Part shown: positions 24,160 to 33,196 of the stretch, piece after piece
Position numbering within the stretch: the stretch's first letter is position 1
Layout of the letters: every line of letters starts with the position of its first letter
Source: Desulfospira joergensenii DSM 10085
GTDB lineage: Bacteria; Desulfobacterota; Desulfobacteria; Desulfobacterales; Desulfobacteraceae
NCBI RefSeq assembly: GCF_000420085.1
Contig: NZ_ATUG01000003.1
Location: 558,001 to 622,000 of the forward strand
Direction of reading: 5' to 3'
DNA length: 64,000 nucleotides
The notes under the pieces: generated by a model
The model's input: the letters and a program-made list of their open reading frames with translations, nothing else
What the model was told of the DNA's origin: nothing
The model's database searches: none
Position numbers and translations under genes: made by a program

Positions 24160-26439
24160 TTATTGACTTTTTTGATCCCTGACATCTACCCCTTTTAACT
24201 CAAGTTTGGATCGGATTTCATCGGCCAAAACCCAATTCTTTTCTTCCCGGGCGGCATCTCTTTGTTCGATCAAAGACTGTGTATCCCTATCAAGAGAGTG
24301 TGCTTCAAATGAAAAGATTCCCAGCACCGAATTGATTTGCTTAAACACATTGATCAACTTTTCAGATCCTTGTGAATCAATGTATTGATTGTCAATCAGG
24401 ATGTTAATCTCCTTTATTTTTTTTAAAATAATGGACAATGCAGCAGCAATATTCAAGTCGTCATCCATTGCTGCATTAAACTCTTTGATAATGCTGTTGA
24501 TCAGATGATCCAGTTCGGAAAAATTCTGGCCCGCCTTTAAAAGGGTAAGGGTTTCGATGAAATTATCCATTCGTTTTAAGGTTTTTCTAACCTGTTCCAA
24601 TCTCTCCTCCGAATAAATTACAGGCCTGCGGTAATTCGTGGACAGGAGCCAGAACCGAATTTCCCTCGGGGTGAGTTTCTGTTCCATTAAATAAGGGATA
24701 TTAAAAAACCGATTCTCTTCATCTACCTCCTTTCCGTCAATTGTCACCGGGCCGCAGTGCATCCAATAGTTGGCCAGAAGTTGCCCAGTGGCCGCCTCAG
24801 CAATGGCAATCTCATTTTCATGGTGGGGAAAAATCAGATGCCTGGCACTGGTATGGATGTCAAAATTTGATGAAAGGTATTTCATGGCCATAGCCGGGCA
24901 TTGAATATGCCATGACGGCCTTATATTTCCCCATTGGGTTTCCCAGTAATTTCCCTTTTTCAATTCATTGAGTCTGGAGCGTTTCAAAAGGGTAAAATCC
25001 CTGGGATTTTCTTTTTCATAGTCTTCCAAATCAACCGTTGATCCGACTTTGATTTTATCCAGCCTTATCCCTGAAAGGCGGCCATAAGATGAAAGTCTAG
25101 AAATGTCAAAATATACAGATCGTAGTTTTTCATATCCCATCCCCTTCCCCACAACCTTTTCGGTTAATGAAATCATTTCGTCCACATGATCGCTGGCTAA
25201 AGGAAATGAATTAGCCGGTTTTATGCAAAGAAGCCCGAGATCATTTTTAAAATCATCAATATTCTTTTTTGTAAACGCTTCAAGTTCAAGACCCGATTTT
25301 TCAGCTCCTTCAATGGTTTTATCATCAAGGTCAGTGATGTTCATTACATGATTGACTTGGTAGCCGCTGTATTCAAGATACCTGCACAAGAGATCGGAAA
25401 ACACGAAGCGTCTTGCCTCTCCAAGATGCATCCTTGCATGGACTGTGGGTCCGCAGGAATATATCCCTACCTTTCCTTTTTCCCTGGGAACAAAATCCAT
25501 TTTTTCTCTCCCCAAGGTGTTAAAAAGTCTGAAAGACCCTTTTTTGTCGCTTGTTGAGAAAAGGTTTGTACTAAGATACCGTTCTCCACCGTCCGGAAGG
25601 ATGACAACAATAGTACCGGATTTAATGCTTTTTGCCTGATTCACAGCAGCGGCCATTGCAGCGCCGCTGCTCATCCCGACAAAAAGCCCCTCTTGTTTTG
25701 CCAACAATCTTGCCGTTTCAAAGGCCTCTTCATCCTCAACAGTAACGATTCTGTCCAATCGCCTTTTATCATAAATCCCTGGAGGATAGGATTCCTTCAT
25801 GTTTTTCAATCCCTGGATTTTGTGCCCAACCGAAGGTTCCACACCGACAATTTCTATGCTTGGTGCTTTTTCCTTAAATTTTCTTGACAACCCCATCACA
25901 GTTCCGCAGGTTCCCATGGTGGCGATCACCATGGAAACTTGTCCCTTCGTCTGATCCAAGATCTCCTCTGCCGTGCCATGGTAATGGGCCATCCAATTGG
26001 CCTCGTTGTTGTATTGATCCACATTGAAATAAACGTCAGGATTTTCGCGGGTCAACCGGTAGGCCTCTTCAATGGCACCGTCCGAGCTTAAATGGCTTGG
26101 GGTTAAAATAATCGCAGCCCCTCTTGCCTCAAGTATTTTTCTTCGCTCGAGACTCACAGATTCAGACATGGTTAAGACGAGCTTGTATCCCTTTATCGAA
26201 CAGACTAACGCAAGTCCGATACCTGTATTGCCGCTTGTTGCCTCAATCACAGTTTTATCTTTTGTGAGTTGCCCTGATTTCTCGGCATGCTCAATCATGC
26301 TGAGAGCAGCCCTGTCCTTTATAGAACCACCAGGGTTTAAATACTCAAGTTTTGCCAGAATTCTAACCTTGGAATTCTCCGACAGTCCAACTTCTACCAA
26401 AGGTGTATTTCCGATTGTATCTATTAAGGAGTCATACAT
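24160..26439 (-). CDS. Fusion: cysteine synthase (CysK) plus cysteinyl-tRNA synthetase-like domain lacking KMSKS
   Basis: Residues 1 to about 300 are a full PLP-dependent O-acetylserine sulfhydrylase: PLP lysine Lys41 in GGSIKDR, SGNTG loop, SSGAA. Residues about 310-759 match cysteinyl-tRNA synthetase over its length, including CGPTV with the first zinc Cys (about 328), the HIGH-like MHLGEAR, SWHIQCPAM, the FPHHENE zinc ligands and the C-terminal LADEIRSKL helix. The KMSKS loop, normally EKMSKS before the stem-contact region, reads KEVDEE (about 568-573). The cysteine site looks intact while the adenylate-to-tRNA machinery is altered. It may make and activate cysteine for a non-tRNA acceptor, as MshC does. 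It is the seventh-last leftward gene before the terminator at 14480 and lies 15 bp after the beta-helix gene. Confidence 0.88.
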   Translation of the reverse strand: MYDSLIDTIGNTPLVEVGLSENSKVRILAKLEYLNPGGSIKDRAALSMIEHAEKSGQLTKDKTVIEATSGNTGIGLALVCSIKGYKLVLTMSESVSLERRKILEARGAAIILTPSHLSSDGAIEEAYRLTRENPDVYFNVDQYNNEANWMAHYHGTAEEILDQTKGQVSMVIATMGTCGTVMGLSRKFKEKAPSIEIVGVEPSVGHKIQGLKNMKESYPPGIYDKRRLDRIVTVEDEEAFETARLLAKQEGLFVGMSSGAAMAAAVNQAKSIKSGTIVVILPDGGERYLSTNLFSTSDKKGSFRLFNTLGREKMDFVPREKGKVGIYSCGPTVHARMHLGEARRFVFSDLLCRYLEYSGYQVNHVMNITDLDDKTIEGAEKSGLELEAFTKKNIDDFKNDLGLLCIKPANSFPLASDHVDEMISLTEKVVGKGMGYEKLRSVYFDISRLSSYGRLSGIRLDKIKVGSTVDLEDYEKENPRDFTLLKRSRLNELKKGNYWETQWGNIRPSWHIQCPAMAMKYLSSNFDIHTSARHLIFPHHENEIAIAEAATGQLLANYWMHCGPVTIDGKEVDEENRFFNIPYLMEQKLTPREIRFWLLSTNYRRPVIYSEERLEQVRKTLKRMDNFIETLTLLKAGQNFSELDHLINSIIKEFNAAMDDDLNIAAALSIILKKIKEINILIDNQYIDSQGSEKLINVFKQINSVLGIFSFEAHSLDRDTQSLIEQRDAAREEKNWVLADEIRSKLELKGVDVRDQKSQ

Positions 26440-26454
26440 ATAATTGATTCTTTT

Positions 26455-27771
26455 TCATCTTACCTTATATTCAAATGCACCTATATCAATTGAAGCATCC
26501 CTTTCCCGCAAAACTGCCTTGGGAGTCATCGAAGGAACAAATTTTACCTTTGTGGGCAAATCCAATGAACCTGTATTAATCAGCAAAGAACCTTTTCTGG
26601 GGGAGTAAGGATAATTGCCAACTCCTACAAATTGTTCATACCCTCCAGTACTGCTGTTTAGAAAAGCCGAGGTTTCTGCGTTGTATGAAAAAAAATTTCT
26701 CTCTCCGGCGACCTGTCCATTGCCAAACCATATTGATCTTCGACCTAACATGACATTATTTTTCAAAATAGCTTTACAGTCAAACCGATTCACATACAAG
26801 AACCCTTCCTTGGTTTTAATAGTCGATATAACGGTATTGTTAAAAAAATAGAGGGTTCCGGAACGACTCCCTAACTGCTTTTTATTCTCAACCCTGTCAC
26901 CTCCAAAAAGAATCATTTTCGGATTGCGTATCTTTTTCCCATGGGTAATAAAATTACCGTAAACAAAAGCATCCTGAGTGCCATATCTTAGGTTCTCAAC
27001 CAAATCAATCTGAGGACTCATACCTCCTGAAATCCAATTATATCTGATGACCGTAAGATTACTTCTGTCTTTAATATTGTTCCCGTCTGAGAACATTTCA
27101 CCGAACCGATTAAATTCTATCATGGTTTTCCGGGCCTGTATGTATACATTGTGTCCCCATGATTCACGAGTGAAATCACCATTATTATGGATACGACTGA
27201 ATGCCAGATAAAAATAACTCGTTTTCGGATAACTGTTTGTTAAAATTCCCATACCGCAAGAATGAATATGACAATTTTTTACTTTTAAATTTCTGCCGTC
27301 CCATAAAAAAATGCCAGCTGCATTTTTGGCGTACTCATAAGTATTGCTACCCCACTTATATCTGCTTGTATTATTAGCGTTTTTTAATTCAAGATTTTCG
27401 ATACGGATATAATTTGCTGGGTTGCAGTCCCCTAAAACAATAAGTCCCCTGTTATAATGACTGTCTTTGCATATTTTTTGAAAATGAACGGCTCCAGCTC
27501 CGTCAATGACCGGCAAGCGTCCTTCATCATCTGGGATTCCGCGCAAAATTATAGGAGACTTGTGTGTCCCGGATACGGAAAGAACAAGCTTTTCTTTGTA
27601 GGGTTTTTTCTTCTTATAGATATTAACCACATCCCCGGGCTTCAAGCTGTTCCATTTAAATTCCCTGAATTTGGAGAACATTTTATCATCCCCAAATTCA
27701 TAATTGGCTGCAAAACTGATCTGGGTTATAAAAAAACAGGTATATAAAAAAAATAAAAGTCTGGCTTTCAT
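26455..27771 (-). CDS. Secreted right-handed beta-helix protein (polysaccharide lyase-like)
   Basis: From the ATG at 27771 the protein has 438 residues, a signal peptide (about 1-22) and then repeated short strands with asparagine ladders (IRIENLELKN, LKVKNCHIHSC, YFFNNTVIS) typical of parallel beta-helix proteins such as pectate lyases and epimerases. It ends with the DIGAFEY motif common in such secreted helices. An upstream in-frame TTG (27792) would add seven residues before the signal peptide and overlap the preceding gene, so I prefer the ATG. It probably binds, cleaves or epimerises the cluster's polysaccharide. The catalytic residues cannot be named from sequence alone. Confidence 0.78.
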   Translation of the reverse strand: MKARLLFFLYTCFFITQISFAANYEFGDDKMFSKFREFKWNSLKPGDVVNIYKKKKPYKEKLVLSVSGTHKSPIILRGIPDDEGRLPVIDGAGAVHFQKICKDSHYNRGLIVLGDCNPANYIRIENLELKNANNTSRYKWGSNTYEYAKNAAGIFLWDGRNLKVKNCHIHSCGMGILTNSYPKTSYFYLAFSRIHNNGDFTRESWGHNVYIQARKTMIEFNRFGEMFSDGNNIKDRSNLTVIRYNWISGGMSPQIDLVENLRYGTQDAFVYGNFITHGKKIRNPKMILFGGDRVENKKQLGSRSGTLYFFNNTVISTIKTKEGFLYVNRFDCKAILKNNVMLGRRSIWFGNGQVAGERNFFSYNAETSAFLNSSTGGYEQFVGVGNYPYSPRKGSLLINTGSLDLPTKVKFVPSMTPKAVLRERDASIDIGAFEYKVR

Positions 27772-27775
27772 ATAA

Positions 27776-29137
27776 TTATTTAAAAGATTCAACTTTAGAT
27801 ATTACATACCGGTATTTCCCAGAGGCATCCCTGGGGATACTGTCGGTCATTGAAACTTTTACATTTACACTATCACCCATTCGCTTTTTAAACCCTTTTT
27901 CAATCCGCTCATTACCGTTTTCGGGATAAATCTCTTCATGAATTTTTAGAAGAACTTCTATATCATCTACCGCATGCTGTATGATCTTAAATTCATCGAC
28001 ACCTTCAATGTCCCGAACGACATAAATGACTGACAATGCATGCTGCCACCTGCCGTCCGGAGTTACAATAAAATCTGTAGTGCGCCCCTGAATGTTCTGA
28101 ATTGTTCTCCATGTTCTTCCGCATGCACATCCGTTGGTGCCCGGCTGTGCTACATCACCAGTTCTGTAACGGATGAACGGCATCCCCCATGCGTCCAGAT
28201 GCGTCAGCACCACCTCACCATCCTCTCCGCAGTTCACCTCTTTTCCGTTTTTCAAAAATTCGACAATATAATTGGATTCAATAATATGATATTTACCTTC
28301 TTTGCACTCATGGCTGACAAACCCTCCTTCCCTGCTGCCGTAACAATCTGTCACAGGAACACCACCAAAACTCTTTGAGATAGTTTCCCGCTGGTGGTCA
28401 TACAAAACTTCAGCAGTTGAAAAAACCACTTTTACACCTTCATCATCGAGTTTAAATCCATTCTTTTGAGCCATTTCACAGAAGAGTGCTACGGTACTTG
28501 GATATCCAAATACGCATTTGGGTTTAAACTTTCTAATCTGTTGCACCATGTCAGGAATCTGCATTTCAGAAATCTCAAAAGCACTAATTAACAGATCATT
28601 TGTCAGCATATCTCTGATATCCTTAATTTTATCCTGCTTTGTTATTTCAAGCGGTGATCCCCATAAATATAATTCTTTGTCTCCAATATCAATATCCCAC
28701 CACCGGTGTGTCAGTGCCCTGGCAGCCGCATCATAAGCCTGCCGCTTCCTGTCAAAATAAAAAACCAATGGTTTGCCTGATGACCCGCCAGTATTGTAGC
28801 GCTGCAGACCGCCTGGAGAATTGTTCCATTTCATATCATCAACGTTTTTACGAATTTCTTCCTTGGACAATAAAGGAATTATTTTAAAATCATCAATATT
28901 CTGCATTTTTGATGGCTCAAACCCAGCGTCTGAAAACCTTTTCTGATAAAATGGGATATTTGATTGGGCGTGTAATAAAAGGTCCTTTAGTTTTAAAAAT
29001 TTCAGTTCCTCTATTTTTTCTTCAGACATGTACTGTTCATTTTCCAGTCGTTCCAGAAAATTATATGTGTCCCTGCCGAGTATCTTTTCATGAAGCGGGA
29101 AAATTAAATGTTTGACCAATTTACTGTACATTTCCAC
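27776..29137 (-). CDS. PaaK/CapK-like adenylate-forming enzyme
   Basis: The 453-residue protein resembles phenylacetate-CoA ligase and the CapK proteins of capsule clusters. It has a glycine/serine-rich AMP loop (YNTGGSSGKPL, about 115-125), a DCYGSREGG motif, FIRYRTGD and the CACGRTW motif that often binds metal in this family, plus a C-terminal hinge domain ending in GKYRYV. In EPS loci these enzymes are thought to activate a carboxylic acid for attachment to a sugar or lipid. The exact substrate is unknown. The start overlaps the end of the VanZ-like gene by 17 bp and the beta-helix gene follows directly, so it is part of the operon. Confidence 0.85.
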   Translation of the reverse strand: MEMYSKLVKHLIFPLHEKILGRDTYNFLERLENEQYMSEEKIEELKFLKLKDLLLHAQSNIPFYQKRFSDAGFEPSKMQNIDDFKIIPLLSKEEIRKNVDDMKWNNSPGGLQRYNTGGSSGKPLVFYFDRKRQAYDAAARALTHRWWDIDIGDKELYLWGSPLEITKQDKIKDIRDMLTNDLLISAFEISEMQIPDMVQQIRKFKPKCVFGYPSTVALFCEMAQKNGFKLDDEGVKVVFSTAEVLYDHQRETISKSFGGVPVTDCYGSREGGFVSHECKEGKYHIIESNYIVEFLKNGKEVNCGEDGEVVLTHLDAWGMPFIRYRTGDVAQPGTNGCACGRTWRTIQNIQGRTTDFIVTPDGRWQHALSVIYVVRDIEGVDEFKIIQHAVDDIEVLLKIHEEIYPENGNERIEKGFKKRMGDSVNVKVSMTDSIPRDASGKYRYVISKVESFK

Positions 29138-30512
29138 CCCCAGTTATAAAATTACTGTCAAAAATATCATGGAATATAAAAATAAATTTATCAGAGATTT
29201 TAAATGTAATAATTGAAGACACAACAGCAACGATTACATTTGTAAAATCCGGATGAAGTCCTTTTTGCATGAGTTTTCCGGATTCGATGACAAAAGAGAA
29301 TAGAAAAGCAAAAAGAACAGTTATAGATAAATATATGTTTTTATTTTTATGCTGCAATCTGTAAAAAAACCACCCTGAAAACCCAATCGGTATATACATT
29401 CCAAAATTTAAAATTAAGCTTTGCACTGCTCGTGTCTCTGTTGAAAAATAATGAAAATAAAAAGGTATCAGCATATGAACGTCAAAAGATGAAACACCTT
29501 TTTCAACAGACTGCCAACCTTTTGTCGACCAGCCACCTATCTTCATCACCATTATGATATAAACCGGTGAAATTACGAAAAGTAAACCCGTCATAAACGA
29601 TTTAAGATTGTTAAGATTGTTAAAAATCCATTTAATCACGAATAAGCCCGCAATTGCACCTAAAACTCTTAATGGAATTGAACGAGAGTGTGAAACTCCT
29701 GATGCTGTAAAAAATTGAAGTGCCTCAACGGTGAATGCAACAATAAAAGAAAAGGAACAAGTTAATAGAAATTTTTTTTTAGGATTTGAAGCCTTATATT
29801 TAAAGGCTGTAAACACCCCAATAGGGGCATAGGAAGCCGCATCCACAGTCGTCTTTATAATATAGGTAAGACTAAAGTTTAAACCTCCAAGTAATGGAGC
29901 GGCCATCCAAATTGCACATTTATCGTTAATTTCTTTTAATGAAATCAAAAAATCAAACGGAAAAAGAGAAATACAAAAAAGTGCTGTTAAATATAAAACC
30001 ATAAACGCATTTAGAACAATATCTGGCCTGGTATCAGTTTTTATGATTGCCCAAAGGCCAATCAGTTTTTGCCCTGGAAAAATCCACAGGCCAATTCCCA
30101 GGCATGTGCCGATTGTTTCCGCGATCAAGTCATTTAATGAAACCGTCCGTGGAGATATAAAAATTTGGCAAAATTCAATTACAACTGCAATTGTTACACA
30201 ACACAGAAACACGCCGAAAAAAATAATGAATTTTTCTGAAAAAGAATGTTTTTTTTTTAACATCCATCCGATCAAAGAAAATCCAAAGGGAATATATAAA
30301 AGGATATTTGCTATCCAATCTGCTCTGTTTGTAATTTGCAAATCAAGATAAGGGATACGCCTGAATTGATCTAATGCCTCTTGCATTTCGACCAGTCTAA
30401 ACTGGAAAGGGATAAAACTGCTGTAAACGATAGCCAGCAAACACAATAACGGAATATAAAACTTGATTCTGAAATGATCGTTATCCGAAATCACTTGTTC
30501 GAAGCTTCCCAT
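29121..30512 (-). CDS. Polytopic membrane protein with three VanZ-like units
   Basis: The 463-residue protein has about a dozen membrane segments organised as three VanZ-like modules. Each has an N-terminal aromatic/proline-rich stretch and the pattern N-x-L/M-Y-I/A-P-x-G-F, then an acidic E-x-Q/G-x-F motif: DWIANILLYIPFGF with EFCQIF, ASYAPIGVF with EALQFF, and LNFGMYIPIGF with ESGKLM. VanZ proteins are single-module and bind or modify glycan/peptidoglycan lipids. Exosortase loci often carry VanZ-related proteins. Triplication in one chain is unusual. It overlaps the upstream gene by 22 bp and the downstream one by 17 bp. Membrane-bound handling of a lipid-linked glycan is inferred. Confidence 0.78.
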   Translation of the reverse strand: MGSFEQVISDNDHFRIKFYIPLLCLLAIVYSSFIPFQFRLVEMQEALDQFRRIPYLDLQITNRADWIANILLYIPFGFSLIGWMLKKKHSFSEKFIIFFGVFLCCVTIAVVIEFCQIFISPRTVSLNDLIAETIGTCLGIGLWIFPGQKLIGLWAIIKTDTRPDIVLNAFMVLYLTALFCISLFPFDFLISLKEINDKCAIWMAAPLLGGLNFSLTYIIKTTVDAASYAPIGVFTAFKYKASNPKKKFLLTCSFSFIVAFTVEALQFFTASGVSHSRSIPLRVLGAIAGLFVIKWIFNNLNNLKSFMTGLLFVISPVYIIMVMKIGGWSTKGWQSVEKGVSSFDVHMLIPFYFHYFSTETRAVQSLILNFGMYIPIGFSGWFFYRLQHKNKNIYLSITVLFAFLFSFVIESGKLMQKGLHPDFTNVIVAVVSSIITFKISDKFIFIFHDIFDSNFITGGGNVQ

Positions 30513-33196
30513 AAAGACACATCAATAGGATTAACAGCTAACCCAAACGCAGTTTTGGAAGCCGGCAGGGCATTACTGACAATACTGCCGGAGATGATTT
30601 TAACCCCATTTCTCTGATTGAATTTCAATCTTAGATCCGGATTTATTTTCACCCATGGTGTTCTGACATCTGCTGCAATGGTGAACTCCGTATTGTCTTT
30701 GGCCTTTAATACAATTTCCCTGGTCAGTGGGAATCTCCTCCACCTCAAAATCAATGTTGCTGTTTCCCCTTTTTTCAGGGGAGACAGGATCATCTCCTTC
30801 ATTTGGGGCCCACCAAATGAATATGAAATTCTGATATGTTTTTTATCCGGATACTTAACAGCTTTCAGCTGAATACCCTTGGACTCAACACCTGGAATCA
30901 GCCCCTGCTGCCCGGCAATAAAATTGATAATTAATGTTGCTGACTTAGAGACACCCGGGATACCCATGGTGTCGATTTCCCAATTTTTCTTTCTTTTCCG
31001 TGCCTGTTTGGTGATATTCTTTATAACAATAGGAGGACCAGTTTTAAAAGTAATTGGTCCAAATGTTTCTGTCAGGTCAGTGATATTATTGTAAGGATCA
31101 GTCAGTATGGGCCGGCAGGAATAGACTGCATCCGGCTCCAAATTCCTGAGAATAGCATAGGGTTTCGAAGAATAAATAGGCCAACTGCTTTCCTGTTGGG
31201 AATGGGTCCCTTGTTTCTGATAATACACCTTTAACAAACACACCTCAGGATTTTTTTTCGAAGTGCGGACAACCACACTGAAAACTCCTGAATACCTATC
31301 CATCGTGGGCCCTATTTGAATACTGATGTCATCTTTTGATCCAATAGCAGGGGAGAGTCTATCGATAACCGTTTTTGAAAGATCCGGATGATACAGGGGA
31401 TCGCCCACTAGAGATGTTGCCCAGTTCACATAATAGGTTGATCTTAAGAAGCATTCGCCAAGGTCCCGCCCCCTGAACAGATACCGGATCAGGATACGGT
31501 TATCCCAGAAAGTTGCATTTGTGATATGAGGTCCTTCTCCATATGCCGGACCGCCGCAGGCACTGACCGTAACGCCCTGATCAATCTGTCTCCAGATGGG
31601 AGCAGACCTCCCTATGTTCCATCCATTTGAGCTAACTACTGTCCGTTCCATGCCTCCAGGGAAATAGCCCTGGTATACGGGATCTACATTTTTATTCGAA
31701 ACGAAATCCTTCTGTTTGACCGGTCTTTTTAAAAACGGTAGCCCTTCCTTACTGTGCTTTGATATAATAGAAAAATTCAAAAACCTGATTTCCTCTCTGC
31801 CCCAGAGATTCCTTTTTTCAATCTCCTTGAGTGATGGTTTCAAATCCGTCTTTGCCTTTTGAGCTATCATCTCCGGCCTTAAATATTTAGACGCATAAAG
31901 GGAATAATCAATGATTCGTTTTGCCTCCCGGGGCCCCTGACCATCGATACGGCTTACGCCATACCCAAAAAAATAAGAAGGTGTCTTTATCCTTTCTTCT
32001 TCAAACAAGGGGAGATAGATAAATCCAGGCGTTTTTTTTCTTCCAAGGAAAGAGTACGTATCCGGATGCATGTATGGATTCCAACGGCGCCCTGTCAATG
32101 GATAGGTCAACACACTGATAATTTTATAATTTCTGACGCCGGCATCTGAATCTGGACCGCCACTCATAAACCGGGATACAACAGGGGGAATAATCTGTTT
32201 TCCCCATCCATAATAGAGAGTCTGAAGTCTTTGTTCCAGAGAACCCAGGGCACCGTGATCATTAGACTTGCTGGTAACGCCCCTTTCAATTCCAAAAACA
32301 CTTTTGCAGGAAAAGGGCAGACCATGTGCAACCACAATATAACGGATATGATCTTTTAAGAATTTCCCGTCCGGCAATGAATTCTTGGAGCTTTCCAGAA
32401 ATGTTTTAACAGGTATTGCTACATCCTCTTGGAAATTTTTTTCATCAAGGATACCATCTTCACCATAGATGGATGGTTGAAAATCTTCAATATCCCAAAA
32501 TGTAAAACGAGAATTCTTAATTATTCTGCCTGATTGATTTTTTGCGGTTACGAAAACATCAACCGTTCCGGAAAATAACTTATGGGCATCGAACCGGAAA
32601 CATCTGCCTTTACTTTTTCCAATTTCAGGATATATGGTGCGCCTGCTTTTCCTGACCGGGATTCCGGAAACCATGAAATGTGTTACTTTTTTTCTGTTTT
32701 TGTTTCTATCCTGAACGTAAAACTCCACGGTCTCCCAATCTATCTCTGTTTTACCTGGAACCAGATTAATTTCAACTTTCCTTGAATCCCTTACACAATC
32801 TGCATGGCCTGGTTTTCTCCCCATCCCTTTGAATACAACCCCAGTTTTATTGTCATTGCTGTCTTCTTGTATAAACCAGTTGTTTAAATGTTTTTTCCCG
32901 TGCCTGCACTTAAGGCCCAGTAAATAGGGCCTCTTACCGCTCACAGGATCAGCGTGCATCCTGGCATAATATTCGGCGACCTCTTTTGAATCCTGGCCCG
33001 TCAAAGACCCATCGGTATCCACATCGTAATCTGCATTATATAAGACAAGCACCTGATCCGGAGCTGCACCATCAGGCTTAAATTCTGCATTTACTGCCGT
33101 CTGAAAGAAGGAAAAAAAGGCCCACAGAATAAAAACTATTTTTAAAAACAGACTATGCCGTCTAAACAATGGCAACCCTGCCATAAACTTTCTCAT
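30491..33196 (-). CDS. Secreted TIGR03790-like protein, function unknown
   Basis: A frame is open from 33280, but that start would overlap the glycosyltransferase gene by 119 bp. The ATG at 33196 (or 33184, which has GAGAAAG in front) leaves a normal signal peptide (ending in AVNA) and about 900 residues. The mature N-terminus reads VLVLYNADYDVDTDGS followed by EVAEYYARMHA. This is the pattern of a family of secreted proteins of unknown function (TIGR03790, from memory). HGLPFSCKSVFGIERG and an SLVGDPLYHPDL motif near residue 600 support this. The last 250 residues look like beta-sandwich domains. It probably acts on or with the surface polysaccharide. Confidence 0.65.
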   Translation of the reverse strand: MRKFMAGLPLFRRHSLFLKIVFILWAFFSFFQTAVNAEFKPDGAAPDQVLVLYNADYDVDTDGSLTGQDSKEVAEYYARMHADPVSGKRPYLLGLKCRHGKKHLNNWFIQEDSNDNKTGVVFKGMGRKPGHADCVRDSRKVEINLVPGKTEIDWETVEFYVQDRNKNRKKVTHFMVSGIPVRKSRRTIYPEIGKSKGRCFRFDAHKLFSGTVDVFVTAKNQSGRIIKNSRFTFWDIEDFQPSIYGEDGILDEKNFQEDVAIPVKTFLESSKNSLPDGKFLKDHIRYIVVAHGLPFSCKSVFGIERGVTSKSNDHGALGSLEQRLQTLYYGWGKQIIPPVVSRFMSGGPDSDAGVRNYKIISVLTYPLTGRRWNPYMHPDTYSFLGRKKTPGFIYLPLFEEERIKTPSYFFGYGVSRIDGQGPREAKRIIDYSLYASKYLRPEMIAQKAKTDLKPSLKEIEKRNLWGREEIRFLNFSIISKHSKEGLPFLKRPVKQKDFVSNKNVDPVYQGYFPGGMERTVVSSNGWNIGRSAPIWRQIDQGVTVSACGGPAYGEGPHITNATFWDNRILIRYLFRGRDLGECFLRSTYYVNWATSLVGDPLYHPDLSKTVIDRLSPAIGSKDDISIQIGPTMDRYSGVFSVVVRTSKKNPEVCLLKVYYQKQGTHSQQESSWPIYSSKPYAILRNLEPDAVYSCRPILTDPYNNITDLTETFGPITFKTGPPIVIKNITKQARKRKKNWEIDTMGIPGVSKSATLIINFIAGQQGLIPGVESKGIQLKAVKYPDKKHIRISYSFGGPQMKEMILSPLKKGETATLILRWRRFPLTREIVLKAKDNTEFTIAADVRTPWVKINPDLRLKFNQRNGVKIISGSIVSNALPASKTAFGLAVNPIDVSLWEASNK

